Part shown: one piece after another, positions 41,776 through 50,833 of the stretch
Numbering within the stretch: the first letter of the stretch is position 1
How the letters are laid out: every line of letters begins with the position of its first letter
Source of the DNA: CBDBIK01 sp965206145
GTDB taxonomy: Bacteria > Pseudomonadota > Alphaproteobacteria > TMED109
Length of the DNA stretch: 64,000 bases
NCBI GenBank assembly: GCA_965206145.1
Contig: CBDBIK010000005.1
Coordinates: forward strand, 62,001 to 126,000
Direction: 5' to 3'
Made by a program: the position numbers and the translations under genes
Notes under the pieces: generated by a model
Seen by the model: only the letters and a program-made list of their open reading frames with translations
Told to the model about the DNA's origin: nothing
Databases searched by the model: none

Positions 41776-43470
41776 TCAGGACGCCCTCTCGACCCGGCGC
41801 ATGATCACCCACTGCTGGGCAATCGAAAGCACGTTGTTCCACGCCCAGTACAGAATGAGCCCCGCCGGAAAAGCAGCGAAAATGAAAATGAACACAAACG
41901 GCAGTGCCATCATGATGCGCGCCTGCATGGGGTCCGCCGGTGCTGGATTGATCCGCTGCTGCAGGACCATCGTCGCTCCCATGATCAACGGCCATCCCCC
42001 AATCATCAGGAACGATGGTGGATCGAACGGCACCAGCCCGAACAGGTTGAACAGGCTCGTCGGATCCGGTGCTGAAAGGTCCTGGATCCATCCGTAAAAC
42101 GGCTCATGGCGTGTCTCCAGCGTCACGAACAACACCTTGTAGAGGGCAAAGAAAATCGGGATTTGCAGAACAATCGGAAGACATCCCGCAAGCGGGTTCG
42201 CCTTCTCTCTCTTGTAGAGTTCCATCACCTCCTGTTGCATCTTCTGCCTGTCGTCCTTGCACCGCTCCCGAATCTCCATCATCTGCGGCTGCACCTTCTT
42301 CATCCGGCTCATCGCCATGAACGATTTGTTTGCCAACGGAAACATCACCAGTCGCACACACACCGTCAGTGCCAAAATCGCCAGTCCCACATTCCCCAGT
42401 AGTTCCGAAAACCAGTGCAGCACGTGGAATAGCGGCTTCGTGATCGGGTAGAACCACCCGAAATCAACCGCCTTGTCGAACAATTCAATCCCGAAGTTAT
42501 CCCTGTAGCCGTCAAGCAGGTCCACTTCTTTCGCTCCGGCAAACAGCCGCGATGCGTGCTCGATCGTCTCTCCCGGCCCCAGTCGCGTGGCAGCTCCCAA
42601 GTAGTCCACCTGGTAGCGCATCGCCGACGGTGAGGAAAACCTCATTCGCACCTTCTCACCCGGTTCCGGCACCAGCGCCGCCAGCCAGTATTTGTCCGTA
42701 ATCCCGATCCAGCCCGTGGCTTCGTTGAGTACCTCCGCAGGTTCGTCATCTAGATCGTCGTAGTCGTGTTCCTCCAGTGTCCCGTCAATCACCCCGAGCG
42801 GGCCTTCGTGGAGAATGTAGAAGCCCACCAGTTCCGGAAGTCCCGTCCTGCGTACCAGTCCGTAGGGGTGCAGAGCCACCGCCTCGGTCCCCTCATTCCG
42901 CACCGACTGACGCACCCGAATCATGTAGTTCTCGTCCAGTTCAAGCGTCTGGCGGAATGTCAGTCCCTCATCGTTGTTCCACGCAAGCGTTACCGAACCT
43001 CCCGCCTCGAGTCGTTCCCCCTGCTCCACTGCCCACACCGTATCCAGGCCCGGCACAGAAACAGGAGTCCCCAAGGCTGCCACCCAGCCGAACTCGGCGT
43101 GATAGGGGCGGTTTGCTCCCGTTGGCGAAAACAGCACGACTTCGTCGACACCTCCCACCTCCTCGGCGTAGCTCACCAGCGTGAGATCATCGATGCGAAG
43201 CCCCTGCAGCGCGATCGAGCCTGTCACCCGCCCGCGGTCGCGGCCCGGATTTACCTGAAGCCGTGGTCCTGAATCTTCGAGTGCTGCAGCCCGGTTCACA
43301 GGAAGGGTCATTGCCCCCGGCAGTGCTCCTAACGGCGATGGCGCGCTCCCCTCCACCACATCTCCTTCCATCGGCGGGGGAGGTTCGGGCGAAGGAAACA
43401 ACGCTTGGAAGGCGAATAAGATCCCGACCGAGGCCACGATCGCGATCAGGAGATTGCGCTGGTCGCTCAC
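41776..43470 (-). CDS. yidC: Membrane protein insertase YidC
   Basis: 564 residues. The N-terminal helix 'NLLIAIVASVGILFAFQALF' precedes a proline-rich linker and the large periplasmic beta-sandwich. The conserved insertase core has 'FYPITKPLFHVLHWFSELLG', 'MSRMKKVQPQMMEIRERC' (coiled cytoplasmic loop), 'KREKANPLAGCLPIVLQIP' and 'ILYWAWNNVLSIAQQWVIMR'. It inserts proteins into the inner membrane with or without SecYEG. The start overlaps the yidD stop (ATGA). Confidence 0.97.
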   Translation of the reverse strand: MSDQRNLLIAIVASVGILFAFQALFPSPEPPPPMEGDVVEGSAPSPLGALPGAMTLPVNRAAALEDSGPRLQVNPGRDRGRVTGSIALQGLRIDDLTLVSYAEEVGGVDEVVLFSPTGANRPYHAEFGWVAALGTPVSVPGLDTVWAVEQGERLEAGGSVTLAWNNDEGLTFRQTLELDENYMIRVRQSVRNEGTEAVALHPYGLVRRTGLPELVGFYILHEGPLGVIDGTLEEHDYDDLDDEPAEVLNEATGWIGITDKYWLAALVPEPGEKVRMRFSSPSAMRYQVDYLGAATRLGPGETIEHASRLFAGAKEVDLLDGYRDNFGIELFDKAVDFGWFYPITKPLFHVLHWFSELLGNVGLAILALTVCVRLVMFPLANKSFMAMSRMKKVQPQMMEIRERCKDDRQKMQQEVMELYKREKANPLAGCLPIVLQIPIFFALYKVLFVTLETRHEPFYGWIQDLSAPDPTSLFNLFGLVPFDPPSFLMIGGWPLIMGATMVLQQRINPAPADPMQARIMMALPFVFIFIFAAFPAGLILYWAWNNVLSIAQQWVIMRRVERAS

Positions 43471-43721
43471 CGCTCACCCCCCGTCGGCGGCACCGGGTCA
43501 TATCCTCCCGGGGCCCACGGATGACAGCGCAGCAAACGCCGTGTCGCGAGCCAGAAACCGCGCACGGCTCCGTGCATCCGCAGTGCCTTCAGTGCGTACT
43601 CCGAGCAACTCGGCGCATACCGGCACGCGGGCGGCAAAACTGGTCTCACAAGTGCCCGGTACGCCAGCACCGGTACAGCAAGCAGCCGCCAGGCGATCTC
43701 GCCCAAACGAACGTTCCTCAC
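43467..43721 (-). CDS. yidD: Membrane protein insertion efficiency factor YidD
   Basis: 84 residues from GTG 43721, which overlaps the rnpA stop as GTGA; the frame is open to 43784 but the extra part is not family-like. 'LAYRALVRPVLPPACRYAPS', 'CSEYALKALRMHGAVRGFWL', 'RRLLRCHPWAPGGYDPVP' is the full YidD/Hlp signature with its three conserved cysteines. The usual position is between rnpA and yidC. Confidence 0.93.
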   Translation of the reverse strand: MRNVRLGEIAWRLLAVPVLAYRALVRPVLPPACRYAPSCSEYALKALRMHGAVRGFWLATRRLLRCHPWAPGGYDPVPPTGGER

Positions 43722-44071
43722 CGACGGGCGTCCTGATTGGCTTTCATGAGCACGTCTTCCAGGTCCGTTTCGAGTGCCTGCCACGCCCGCTCAGGGGTCG
43801 CCTTTCTCGCAATCAGAACGTAGTCATGTCCGGGACGGGAGAATTCCGGAAGCATGGCTTCCGCCAAGACGCGCAACCGTCGCTTGGCACGGTTCCTGCG
43901 AACGGCGTTCCCCACCTTGCGACTCGCCGTGAAACCGACACGAATTTCCTTTCTCGATGCTTTGCCTTTGACAGACTGAAGCACCACGCCCGGTGCCGCC
44001 CACGAGCGTCCACGACGCGCAGCATGTACGAAGTCCCGGCGAAGCCGAAGACGGGTAAGCGGGAGGGGCAC
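43718..44071 (-). CDS. rnpA: Ribonuclease P protein component
   Basis: 117 residues from GTG 44071, 5 bases after the rpmH stop. 'LTRLRLRRDFVHAARRGRSW', 'RKEIRVGFTASRKVGNAVRR', 'NRAKRRLRVLAEAMLPEF' contains the RNR motif that contacts the RNase P RNA for tRNA 5'-end processing. The frame is open to 44413 across rpmH, so longer calls would be wrong. Confidence 0.92.
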   Translation of the reverse strand: MPLPLTRLRLRRDFVHAARRGRSWAAPGVVLQSVKGKASRKEIRVGFTASRKVGNAVRRNRAKRRLRVLAEAMLPEFSRPGHDYVLIARKATPERAWQALETDLEDVLMKANQDARR

Positions 44072-44076
44072 TCCGG

Positions 44077-44211
44077 TCAGGCGGAGAGGCGCTTGCGGCC
44101 CCGGGCACGCCGATTCGAAAGCACCCGGCGGCCGGTCTTCGTCGCCATCCGGGCACGGAACCCGTGTCGCCTTTTGCGAACGAGCCTGCTCGGCTGGTAG
44201 GTGCGTTTCAT
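44077..44211 (-). CDS. rpmH: 50S ribosomal protein L34
   Basis: 44 residues from ATG 44211: '[20 protein letters not shown]', then '[20 protein letters not shown]', then 'RLSA', the complete L34 signature. First gene of the rpmH-rnpA-yidD-yidC-engB operon. The 73-bp gap to the divergent DUF547 gene must hold both promoters. Confidence 0.97.
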   Translation of the reverse strand: MKRTYQPSRLVRKRRHGFRARMATKTGRRVLSNRRARGRKRLSA

Positions 44212-44284
44212 CGAAATCTCCGTGCGTGCCACGGCATTCGGGGCTAGACTCCCGAACACTGCCTGCGGACACGGGAGAGCCTAG

Positions 44285-45151
44285 ATGCAGATTTTGCCAA
44301 GTCAATTGCGGGTGTTTCCTGCCGTGCTCGCCCTCCTTTTCCTTGCTGCCACGGCTGCCACGCCTGCCGGAGCCGCACCCGAGGCAAAAGCCTGGAAGCG
44401 CTGGAACGCCCACGACCAGTCATCCACCACCCAAATCGACCACACCTCCTGGGACACCGTCCTTGCTGCCATAGTCTTGCCCGGCCCCGACGGGGTCGCC
44501 CGCGTCGACTACGCCGCCCTTGCCGAAGATTCCAAACTCTCCGGCCTGCTTGATTCGTACCTCAACGCGCTCCAGACAACCGAAGTCTCCACGCTTACCC
44601 GCGATGAGCAAAAAACCTTCTGGATCAACCTCTACAACGCTCTCACCGTCCAGGTTGTCCGCGACCATCATCCTGTAGATAGCATCAAGGACATCGATAT
44701 TTCCCCTGGCCTGTTCTCGTCCGGGCCGTGGGGTGCCGAAATTGCCGAGATCGAGGGAGAAGCCCTCACCCTTGATGACATCGAACACCGCATCCTGCGT
44801 CCCTTGTGGGGAGATGAGCGGGTTCATTACGCCCTCAACTGTGCATCCATCGGATGCCCTGACCTTCGTGCCCAGGCATGGCGTGTCGAGAGCCTGGACG
44901 AGGCCCTCAACGAAGCGGCCCGCATCTACGTAAACCATCCCCGGGGCGTTTCCGTCGACGGTGACGACCTCGTGGTGTCCAGCATCTACGACTGGTTCGA
45001 GGACGACTTCGGTGGCGGCGAGGAAGGCGTACTGCGTCATCTTCGGAAATACGCATCACCGGAACATGCCACCGCCATCGCAGGAGCCGCTAACATTCGG
45101 GATCACCGCTATGACTGGGACCTTAACGGGCCGGCAGGAGAAAACCGATGA
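44285..45151 (+). CDS. DUF547 exported protein
   Basis: 288 residues with a signal peptide (AVLALLFLAATAATPAGA). The DUF547 domain is recognisable from 'RDEQKTFWINLYNALTVQVV', 'SGPWGAEIAEIEGEALTLDD', 'IEHRILRPLW', 'VHYALNCASIGCPDLR' and 'SIYDWFEDDFGG'. The conserved Cys (in NCASIGCP) and His suggest a cysteine-protease-like or thiol-type fold, but the activity is unknown. It overlaps the TVP38 gene by 4 bases, a pairing seen elsewhere. Confidence 0.85.
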   Translation: MQILPSQLRVFPAVLALLFLAATAATPAGAAPEAKAWKRWNAHDQSSTTQIDHTSWDTVLAAIVLPGPDGVARVDYAALAEDSKLSGLLDSYLNALQTTEVSTLTRDEQKTFWINLYNALTVQVVRDHHPVDSIKDIDISPGLFSSGPWGAEIAEIEGEALTLDDIEHRILRPLWGDERVHYALNCASIGCPDLRAQAWRVESLDEALNEAARIYVNHPRGVSVDGDDLVVSSIYDWFEDDFGGGEEGVLRHLRKYASPEHATAIAGAANIRDHRYDWDLNGPAGENR

Positions 45152-45879
45152 ACGCCCAGACCACCTCACGCTCCCCCCTTCTCCGTTGGGCACCTCTTGT
45201 CGGAATCGTTGTCCTCGTTGCCATTGGCTTCGCCACCGGTGCCCACGAGTACATCTCCCTTTCTGCTCTTCGCGACAATCGCGACTGGCTTGAAACCCAA
45301 GTCTCCGACCATGCCCTCCTTGCGGGACTTGCCTTTGTGGTCCTGTACGCCGTTTTCACCGCCGCCTCGCTCCCTGCCGGAACCGTGCTCACGCTAACCG
45401 GCGGCTTCTTGTTCGGGGCCTGGCTTGGTGCCTTGTTCACCGTTGCAGGTGCCACCATTGGCGCGATCGGAATTTTTCTCGCCGCACGCACCGCACTCGG
45501 CGATGCACTCCGCACCCGCCTCGAAAGCGCGGGCGGCGCGCTGGCCGTCATGGAACGCGGCTTCCGGGAGGATGCTTTCTTCTATCTTCTGTTCCTTCGT
45601 CTCACACCGATCTTCCCGTTCTTCGTCGTCAACCTGGCACCCGCTTTTCTCGGAGTCCGGCTCTCCACCTATGCCATCACCACATTCATAGGCATCTTTC
45701 CCGGCACGCTTGTCTACTGCTTTATTGGTGCGGGCCTGGGCGAAGCACTCGAGGGCTCCGCCGAACCGTCGCTCGAGGGACTCGTCTCGAAAGAGATCGT
45801 GTTCGGGCTTGTCGGACTCGGGCTGCTGGCATTGCTTGCGGTCATCGGCAAGCGCTTCCTGAGTCGTCGATCGGGTTGA
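45148..45879 (+). CDS. TVP38/TMEM64 (DedA-superfamily) membrane protein
   Basis: 243 residues with about five membrane segments. The family core 'SLPAGTVLTLTGGFLFGAWL', 'GALFTVAGATIGAIGIFLAA', 'DAFFYLLFLRLTPIFPFFVV' and 'NLAPAFLGVRLSTYAITTFI', then 'GIFPGTLVYCFIGAGLGEAL', is complete. DedA/VTT proteins are implicated in lipid scrambling or transport. The start overlaps the DUF547 stop (ATGA). Confidence 0.88.
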   Translation: MNAQTTSRSPLLRWAPLVGIVVLVAIGFATGAHEYISLSALRDNRDWLETQVSDHALLAGLAFVVLYAVFTAASLPAGTVLTLTGGFLFGAWLGALFTVAGATIGAIGIFLAARTALGDALRTRLESAGGALAVMERGFREDAFFYLLFLRLTPIFPFFVVNLAPAFLGVRLSTYAITTFIGIFPGTLVYCFIGAGLGEALEGSAEPSLEGLVSKEIVFGLVGLGLLALLAVIGKRFLSRRSG

Positions 45880-45949
45880 AAAGGCAACGGATGGATGCCC
45901 GCACGGTCGGGCAGGACAAATTTCAGGCGAGGAACGCCGGGGCGCAAGC

Positions 45950-46882
45950 GTGACCCGAGCGAGCGATTCCGTCCTGCCCCTGCTGGAAGCTGGCATCCTT
46001 CCCTTGCGGGAGGAGCGAGCAGGTTTTCCACGGATTTCATTTCTCGACTTCGAGACGTCTACGGCCAGCCTGGAACGGGGACACCCAATCGAGGTCGGTG
46101 TTCTGACCTGTCGTGTCGATCCTGAAACCGGCTTCCTGCACGGGCCGAGCGACTGCTGGGAGGAACGGGCAGCCCCCCCGCACCCCCTTGCTCCAAAGAT
46201 CGTAAAAATGACGGGTCTGTCGAGAGAAATGCTCAAGGGGAAATCCATCAACGGGGCACGTCTTGCCGAGACTCTCGAAGCCAGCGAATGGACCGTCGCC
46301 CATCAAGCCTGGTTCGATCGCTGGTTTGCGGAAGCCGTTGCAGGCGAGAAAGCGTGTTGCGCCACCACATGGCTCTGCACACTCAAGGATGCGGAGTGGC
46401 CGCAAGGACCTAACACGACCCTGGAAGAGATCGCCAGACTCTGCGGTTATTATTTTCGCCCCCATCGGGCACTCTCGGATGCGACTGTCACCGCTGCCGT
46501 GACGCAAGCACCTCTGGTCGTGGACAGCCGTGAGACGGTGCAGCTCAAGTGGATGATCGAAAACGGCAACAGGGATTCCTTTCTCGCCGTAGTGCATGTC
46601 AATTCACCCGGCAAGGAAATTACCGTCGCCCTCGAGAGCGAGCGGATGGAGCAAGACGAAAACATTTCCACTTGGTCGAACATCCGCCAGGAACGCTGGA
46701 TGCGCATCGTGATCGAACGGGAGGAAGGAAGGCGACTTCTTGCCGACCTGGAAGCTCGCCTCGGTCCTCTTGGTGACAGAGAGATGCGAATGGAACTCGT
46801 CCCCAGACCAAGGTCCCTGCGCTACCGGACCAAGCCCCCTCCCGAATGGATGGAAATACCGGAGCCCGAGCATCTCCGCTGA
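45950..46882 (+). CDS. DnaQ-like 3'-5' exonuclease (DEDDh)
   Basis: 310 residues from GTG 45950. The exonuclease fold shows motif I 'ISFLDFETSTASLERG' (DxE), 'KIVKMTGLSREML', motif II 'VAHQAWFDRWFAEAV' (D) and motif III 'YYFRPHRALSDATVTAAV' (HxxxxxD). It is longer than a bare exonuclease (about 180); residues about 195-310 form an extra C-terminal domain also found in alphaproteobacterial homologues annotated as DNA polymerase III epsilon-like. A repair role is inferred. Confidence 0.82.
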   Translation: MTRASDSVLPLLEAGILPLREERAGFPRISFLDFETSTASLERGHPIEVGVLTCRVDPETGFLHGPSDCWEERAAPPHPLAPKIVKMTGLSREMLKGKSINGARLAETLEASEWTVAHQAWFDRWFAEAVAGEKACCATTWLCTLKDAEWPQGPNTTLEEIARLCGYYFRPHRALSDATVTAAVTQAPLVVDSRETVQLKWMIENGNRDSFLAVVHVNSPGKEITVALESERMEQDENISTWSNIRQERWMRIVIEREEGRRLLADLEARLGPLGDREMRMELVPRPRSLRYRTKPPPEWMEIPEPEHLR

Positions 46883-46936
46883 CGGCGATGCCCGCCCTTG
46901 GTCTTCGGGCCATCTTCTCTGAGGTAGAGTGGGAAC

Positions 46937-47866
46937 ATGAGCAAAAAAGCGCCTCCAGCCCTCTCAAGGGCAGTAAAGCTCGCAGCAGCCACCATTTCAG
47001 AGGCATTGCCGTACATGCGGCGGCACTCCGGACAGGCCTTCGTCATTAAGTACGGCGGCCATGCAATGGGGGATGAAACCGTCCGGGCACGGTTTGCGCG
47101 CGATGTGGTTCTCCTCAAGCAGGTGGGGATCAACCCTGTTGTCGTGCACGGCGGGGGGCCGCAAATCGGTGCCATGCTCGAGCGGCTCAGGATCCAGAGC
47201 GAATTCGTAGATGGGCTTCGGGTCACCAACAAGGAAACGGCGGAAGTGGTCGAAATGGTTCTCTCCGGGCAAATCAATAAGCAGCTCGTCACTGCAATCG
47301 CCCATGCGGGCGGACGCGCAGTGGGGCTTTCAGGGAAGGATGCGAACCTTTTCCTTGCCGAGAGAATAAAAGGGAAGATCAGGAAAGACCCTGATTCCAA
47401 CATCGAAAAGGCACTTGACTACGGCTACGTGGGAACGCCCACAAAGGTGGACCCGATGGTTCTCGATCTTTTCGCCAGTTCCGATGTAATTCCAGTGATT
47501 GCGCCAGTGGGCGTCTCAGCCGAGGGAGAGACGTTCAACATCAACGCCGACACTGTCGCAGGTGCCCTTGCCGCCGCGACAAAGGCATCGAGACTGCACG
47601 TGCTCACAGATGTAGCCGGCGTTAATGGAAGCGACGGCAATCTTCTTCCGGTCCTGGGGGCGAGCGAGGCGCGGAAGCTGATCGACGACGGCGTTATCAC
47701 CGGAGGAATGATCCCGAAGGTGGAGATGTGCCTCGACGCGGTGGCGGCAGGTGTCGAGGCGGCGACGATTCTTGACGGAACCCTTGCGCATGCGCTCTTG
47801 GTCGAGGTGTTCACCGAGAGCGGCGATGGAACGATGATTCACAAAAATGCGAAAGAAATAGCGTGA
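46937..47866 (+). CDS. argB: Acetylglutamate kinase
   Basis: 309 residues. It phosphorylates N-acetylglutamate, the second step of arginine synthesis. Seen are 'FVIKYGGHAMGDE' (ATP-site Lys), 'PVVVHGGGPQIGAML' (Gly-rich loop), 'GLSGKDANLFLAERI', 'FNINADTVAGALAAATKASR', 'LHVLTDVAGVNG' and 'GVITGGMIPKVEMCLDAVAA'. The length fits the arginine-sensitive type with an N-terminal helix. It overlaps the next gene by 4 bases (GTGA). Confidence 0.96.
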   Translation: MSKKAPPALSRAVKLAAATISEALPYMRRHSGQAFVIKYGGHAMGDETVRARFARDVVLLKQVGINPVVVHGGGPQIGAMLERLRIQSEFVDGLRVTNKETAEVVEMVLSGQINKQLVTAIAHAGGRAVGLSGKDANLFLAERIKGKIRKDPDSNIEKALDYGYVGTPTKVDPMVLDLFASSDVIPVIAPVGVSAEGETFNINADTVAGALAAATKASRLHVLTDVAGVNGSDGNLLPVLGASEARKLIDDGVITGGMIPKVEMCLDAVAAGVEAATILDGTLAHALLVEVFTESGDGTMIHKNAKEIA

Positions 47867-48588
47867 GCACAGAGTCGACGTCGTTCATCGGGATCACGAC
47901 CTGGATCTTCGATCTGGACAATACTCTCTACCCGCGTTCGCTTGGGATCATCGAAAGACAAGGAAAGCGGATGCGGGAGTTCCTGCGGGAAAGACTTTCT
48001 CTCGCCGACGAACAAGAGGCCGCCCGCGTGCAACGCAAGTACTTTCATAGTCACGGCAGCACGCTTGCGGGCCTGATTCGAAACCATGACATCCCTGCCG
48101 AGGCATACCTCGATTACGTCTACGACGTGGACTTGACCGGAATCGAACCTGCACCGGAACTTGCAGACCCGCTCAGACAGCTCCCTGGACGACGAATCGT
48201 GTTTACCAATTCATCAACCAGGCATGCCGAACGTGTGTTGGATCGCCTGGGCATTCGGGATCTGATCGACGGAATTTCCTCGATCACGGACGCAAGCCTC
48301 GTGGCGAAGCCAGGCGAGGAAGCGTACGATTGCCTTGTCGAGCGCCACGAAATCGACCCGGCCGGCGCAATCTTTTTCGAAGACCTACCCCGTAACCTGC
48401 TACCTGCGGCGAGACGCGGAATGCGGACGGTGTGGATCAGAAACGAATTGCCGGAAGTCTTGATGGGCGGTGCCACGGAGGACGACTTCGATCACACGAT
48501 CGATGACTTGGCAGAATTTCTCGCCGAAATCACCGAAGCACCTGATGACGAGCCAGGAGAGGAGGCCACGAGACATGCAAGTTCCTGA
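47863..48588 (+). CDS. HAD-family pyrimidine 5'-nucleotidase
   Basis: 241 residues from GTG 47863. HAD motifs: I 'TWIFDLDNTLYPRS' (both Asp), II 'RIVFTNSSTRHAERVL', III 'SLVAKPGEEAYDCLV' (Lys) and IV 'AIFFEDLPRNLLPA'. The 'DLDNTLYP' form and the argB-nucleotidase-dapD order are typical of the alphaproteobacterial SDT1/PHM8-like nucleotidases that dephosphorylate pyrimidine monophosphates. Confidence 0.88.
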   Translation: MSTESTSFIGITTWIFDLDNTLYPRSLGIIERQGKRMREFLRERLSLADEQEAARVQRKYFHSHGSTLAGLIRNHDIPAEAYLDYVYDVDLTGIEPAPELADPLRQLPGRRIVFTNSSTRHAERVLDRLGIRDLIDGISSITDASLVAKPGEEAYDCLVERHEIDPAGAIFFEDLPRNLLPAARRGMRTVWIRNELPEVLMGGATEDDFDHTIDDLAEFLAEITEAPDDEPGEEATRHASS

Positions 48589-49227
48589 GCAAGTTCGTTC
48601 GGTTTTCATTGATGTTGGCGGACACCTGGGCAAGACACTGGAAGAGACCTTCCGCTTACCATGGTCCTTCGACCGAATCTTTTGTTTTGAGCCCCAGCTT
48701 CACCGCGTAGAAAAACTTCGAAACAAATTCATCCGTGAAAGAATCGAGATTGTTTCGGAAGCACTGTCGGGTTCTGCAGGTGAATCCACCCTGTTCGATT
48801 CTCCGGGTGGAGCCTTATTTTATGCGGAGAAGCGGGACATCGACCCGAGTCAGAGGCAGGTGATCGCAACAAAATGAAAAACGAGATCCGAAAAATTTGT
48901 GCTGAACTGTCAGCTTGGGGATTCGAAAGGGCTTTCCTCCACAATGATGCGATGCGTTGCCCGACACATGCGAAAAAAGCAAGCAACCGGCTGGCATACG
49001 TCCCGGAACTTGAGCGGTTCTGCAGCACACCAGAAGAAATTTCGAAAGAGCGGAGGGCAATCCCCTTACGACGCAAGGTCTCTCATTTCTTTCAAATGCG
49101 CACGGCAGGATCTTTTGTACGAATGCCTCGTCGGGTGCCACAGAATAAATTTCGAACAATCCGACGCTTTTCGGACACCTGCCCCATGACCTTCCCATCC
49201 ACAGTGAACCTAGAGAATCGAAAATGA
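48575..49227 (+). pseudogene. FkbM-type methyltransferase with internal deletion
   Basis: ATG 48575 starts 'VRSVFIDVGGHLGKTLEETF' (SAM-binding start) and 'DRIFCFEPQLHRVEKLRNKF' and runs to 'ALFYAEKRDIDPS' before stopping at 48877. The next frame, from ATG 48874, reads 'EIRKICAELSAWGFERAFLH' then 'NDAMRCPTHAKKASNRLA', which corresponds to the C-terminal end of such methyltransferases. The central part, about 80-90 residues with the acidic SAM/substrate motifs ('VKLNxEGxE'), is missing. The gene has lost an internal segment and changed frame. The rest of the second frame (to 49227) is unrecognised. Confidence 0.6.
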
Positions 49228-50066
49228 GCACGCCAAATCTTGAACAAGCCATCGAGGAGGGCTGGAAAACCCGAGAATCAATCGGGATCGATACGACAGG
49301 ACCAATACGAGAGGCCGTCGAGAAGGCGTTGCGACAACTCGATTCGGGAAAGGCGCGTGTTGCGGAGAAGCGAAACGGCACTTGGCAAGTAAACGAATGG
49401 GCGAAAAAGGCAGTGCTTCTGTCCTTCCGACTGAGAGGGACGGACATGGTGCCAGGAGCTCCGGGTGGAGCCTCATGGTGGGACAAGGTTGATTCGAAGT
49501 TCCTCGGCTGGGCAGCTGAAGATTTTGCACAGGCGGGTTTTCGGGCAGTTCCAGGTTGCGTGGTGCGTAAGTCTGCGTACGTCGCTCCAGGAGCCATCCT
49601 GATGCCGTGTTTCGTGAACCTGGGGGCCTACGTGGGAGAAGGCACGATGATCGATACGTGGGCCACGGTCGGAAGTTGCGCACAGGTAGGAAAGAATTGC
49701 CACATTTCGGGAGGAGCAGGAATCGGTGGAGTGCTCGAGCCCTTGCAGGCAAGCCCGGTGATCATCGAGGACAACTGCTTCATAGGAGCGCGCTCGGAAG
49801 TTGCCGAAGGAGTCATCGTCGAAGAAGGAGCAGTGCTCTCAATGGGAGTATTCGTGGGCGCATCAACGCGAATCGTGGATCGCGAGAGCGGTGAAATCCA
49901 CCGCGGGCACGTACCTGCCTACTCCGTCGTCGTGCCCGGAACGCTCCCCGGCACACCGATAGCGGAGGGCACGGCAGGGCCTTCGTTGTCGTGCGCGGTG
50001 ATCGTGAAAAGAGTAGATGCCCGCACGCGGGCCAAAACCTCGGTGAACGATCTTCTCAGAGACTAG
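49224..50066 (+). CDS. dapD: Tetrahydrodipicolinate N-succinyltransferase
   Basis: 280 residues, full length. It transfers succinyl from succinyl-CoA to tetrahydrodipicolinate in lysine/diaminopimelate synthesis. The helical N-terminal domain '[17 protein letters not shown]' is followed by a left-handed beta-helix with '[20 protein letters not shown]', '[20 protein letters not shown]' and '[17 protein letters not shown]', and the C-terminal '[20 protein letters not shown]'. dapE, often next, is absent; a glycosyltransferase cluster follows. Confidence 0.96.
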   Translation: MSTPNLEQAIEEGWKTRESIGIDTTGPIREAVEKALRQLDSGKARVAEKRNGTWQVNEWAKKAVLLSFRLRGTDMVPGAPGGASWWDKVDSKFLGWAAEDFAQAGFRAVPGCVVRKSAYVAPGAILMPCFVNLGAYVGEGTMIDTWATVGSCAQVGKNCHISGGAGIGGVLEPLQASPVIIEDNCFIGARSEVAEGVIVEEGAVLSMGVFVGASTRIVDRESGEIHRGHVPAYSVVVPGTLPGTPIAEGTAGPSLSCAVIVKRVDARTRAKTSVNDLLRD

Positions 50067-50113
50067 GAAAGAACGTCGGCGAACGATTCGTAGACATTAA
50101 TGACGGCGATTCA

Positions 50114-50824
50114 ATGCGTCGCATGACGGAATATCCTGATATCACCTTGGTGATAACGTCATGTCGGCGTTTCGATCTACTGAAACAAACAATTGCATCA
50201 ATGCGCTCCTGGATCGGGAAATTTCCCGAAAAAATTCTGATCGAGGACAGCAACGAGAACCCGTCCCTGTTCGGACAGCTTCGAGACGAAGGATTCACCA
50301 TTCTGCGCAATGAGGAAAACCTTGGCCAGCACAAATCGATCGATCGTGCTTACGCGCAAGTTCACACGGATTATATTTTCCACTGCGAGGATGATTGGGT
50401 GTTCTTAGGAGAGCCGAATTTCATGGGAGCGAGGTCAATCCTGGAGGACGGAATCGAAGGGCACGACAGGATATCGTGCGTGTGCTTTCGCGATTTTGTT
50501 CCTCGAAAATGGAAGTGGTCAACATCGCGCGAGATGATGTTTCATGGCTCAAAATGGAAATATTCGTTCCGCCAAACCAGTCGCTGGAATGCCTTTACTT
50601 GGAATCCATGTCTTCTCAGACGGGATCTGCAAGCCGTGACCGGTTCGTATCAATCCTTCTTGACGGAGGGGAGCATTGCCCGTTATCTCAGAAAAAATGG
50701 ATACATCGTCGTGTGGGAGATTTCCAAGAAAATTGATCATATCGGCGCGGCTGATCGACACATCACTCGCAGATCAAAGACGGTCCCAGAAATGATTGGG
50801 CAATGGCTTAAAAAGGATGTTTAA
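50114..50824 (+). CDS. Glycosyltransferase family 2-like protein
   Basis: 236 residues from ATG 50114 (ATG 50123 possible; the frame is open into dapD). 'DITLVITSCRRFDLLKQTIA', 'KILIEDSNENPSLF', 'LRNEENLGQHKSIDRAYAQV' and 'YIFHCEDDWVFLGEPNFM' show a GT-A fold with a 'DDW' acidic metal motif. It probably transfers a sugar to a surface glycan. First of three glycosyltransferases, 10 bases before the next. Confidence 0.75.
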   Translation: MRRMTEYPDITLVITSCRRFDLLKQTIASMRSWIGKFPEKILIEDSNENPSLFGQLRDEGFTILRNEENLGQHKSIDRAYAQVHTDYIFHCEDDWVFLGEPNFMGARSILEDGIEGHDRISCVCFRDFVPRKWKWSTSREMMFHGSKWKYSFRQTSRWNAFTWNPCLLRRDLQAVTGSYQSFLTEGSIARYLRKNGYIVVWEISKKIDHIGAADRHITRRSKTVPEMIGQWLKKDV

Positions 50825-50833
50825 TCTTTCACC

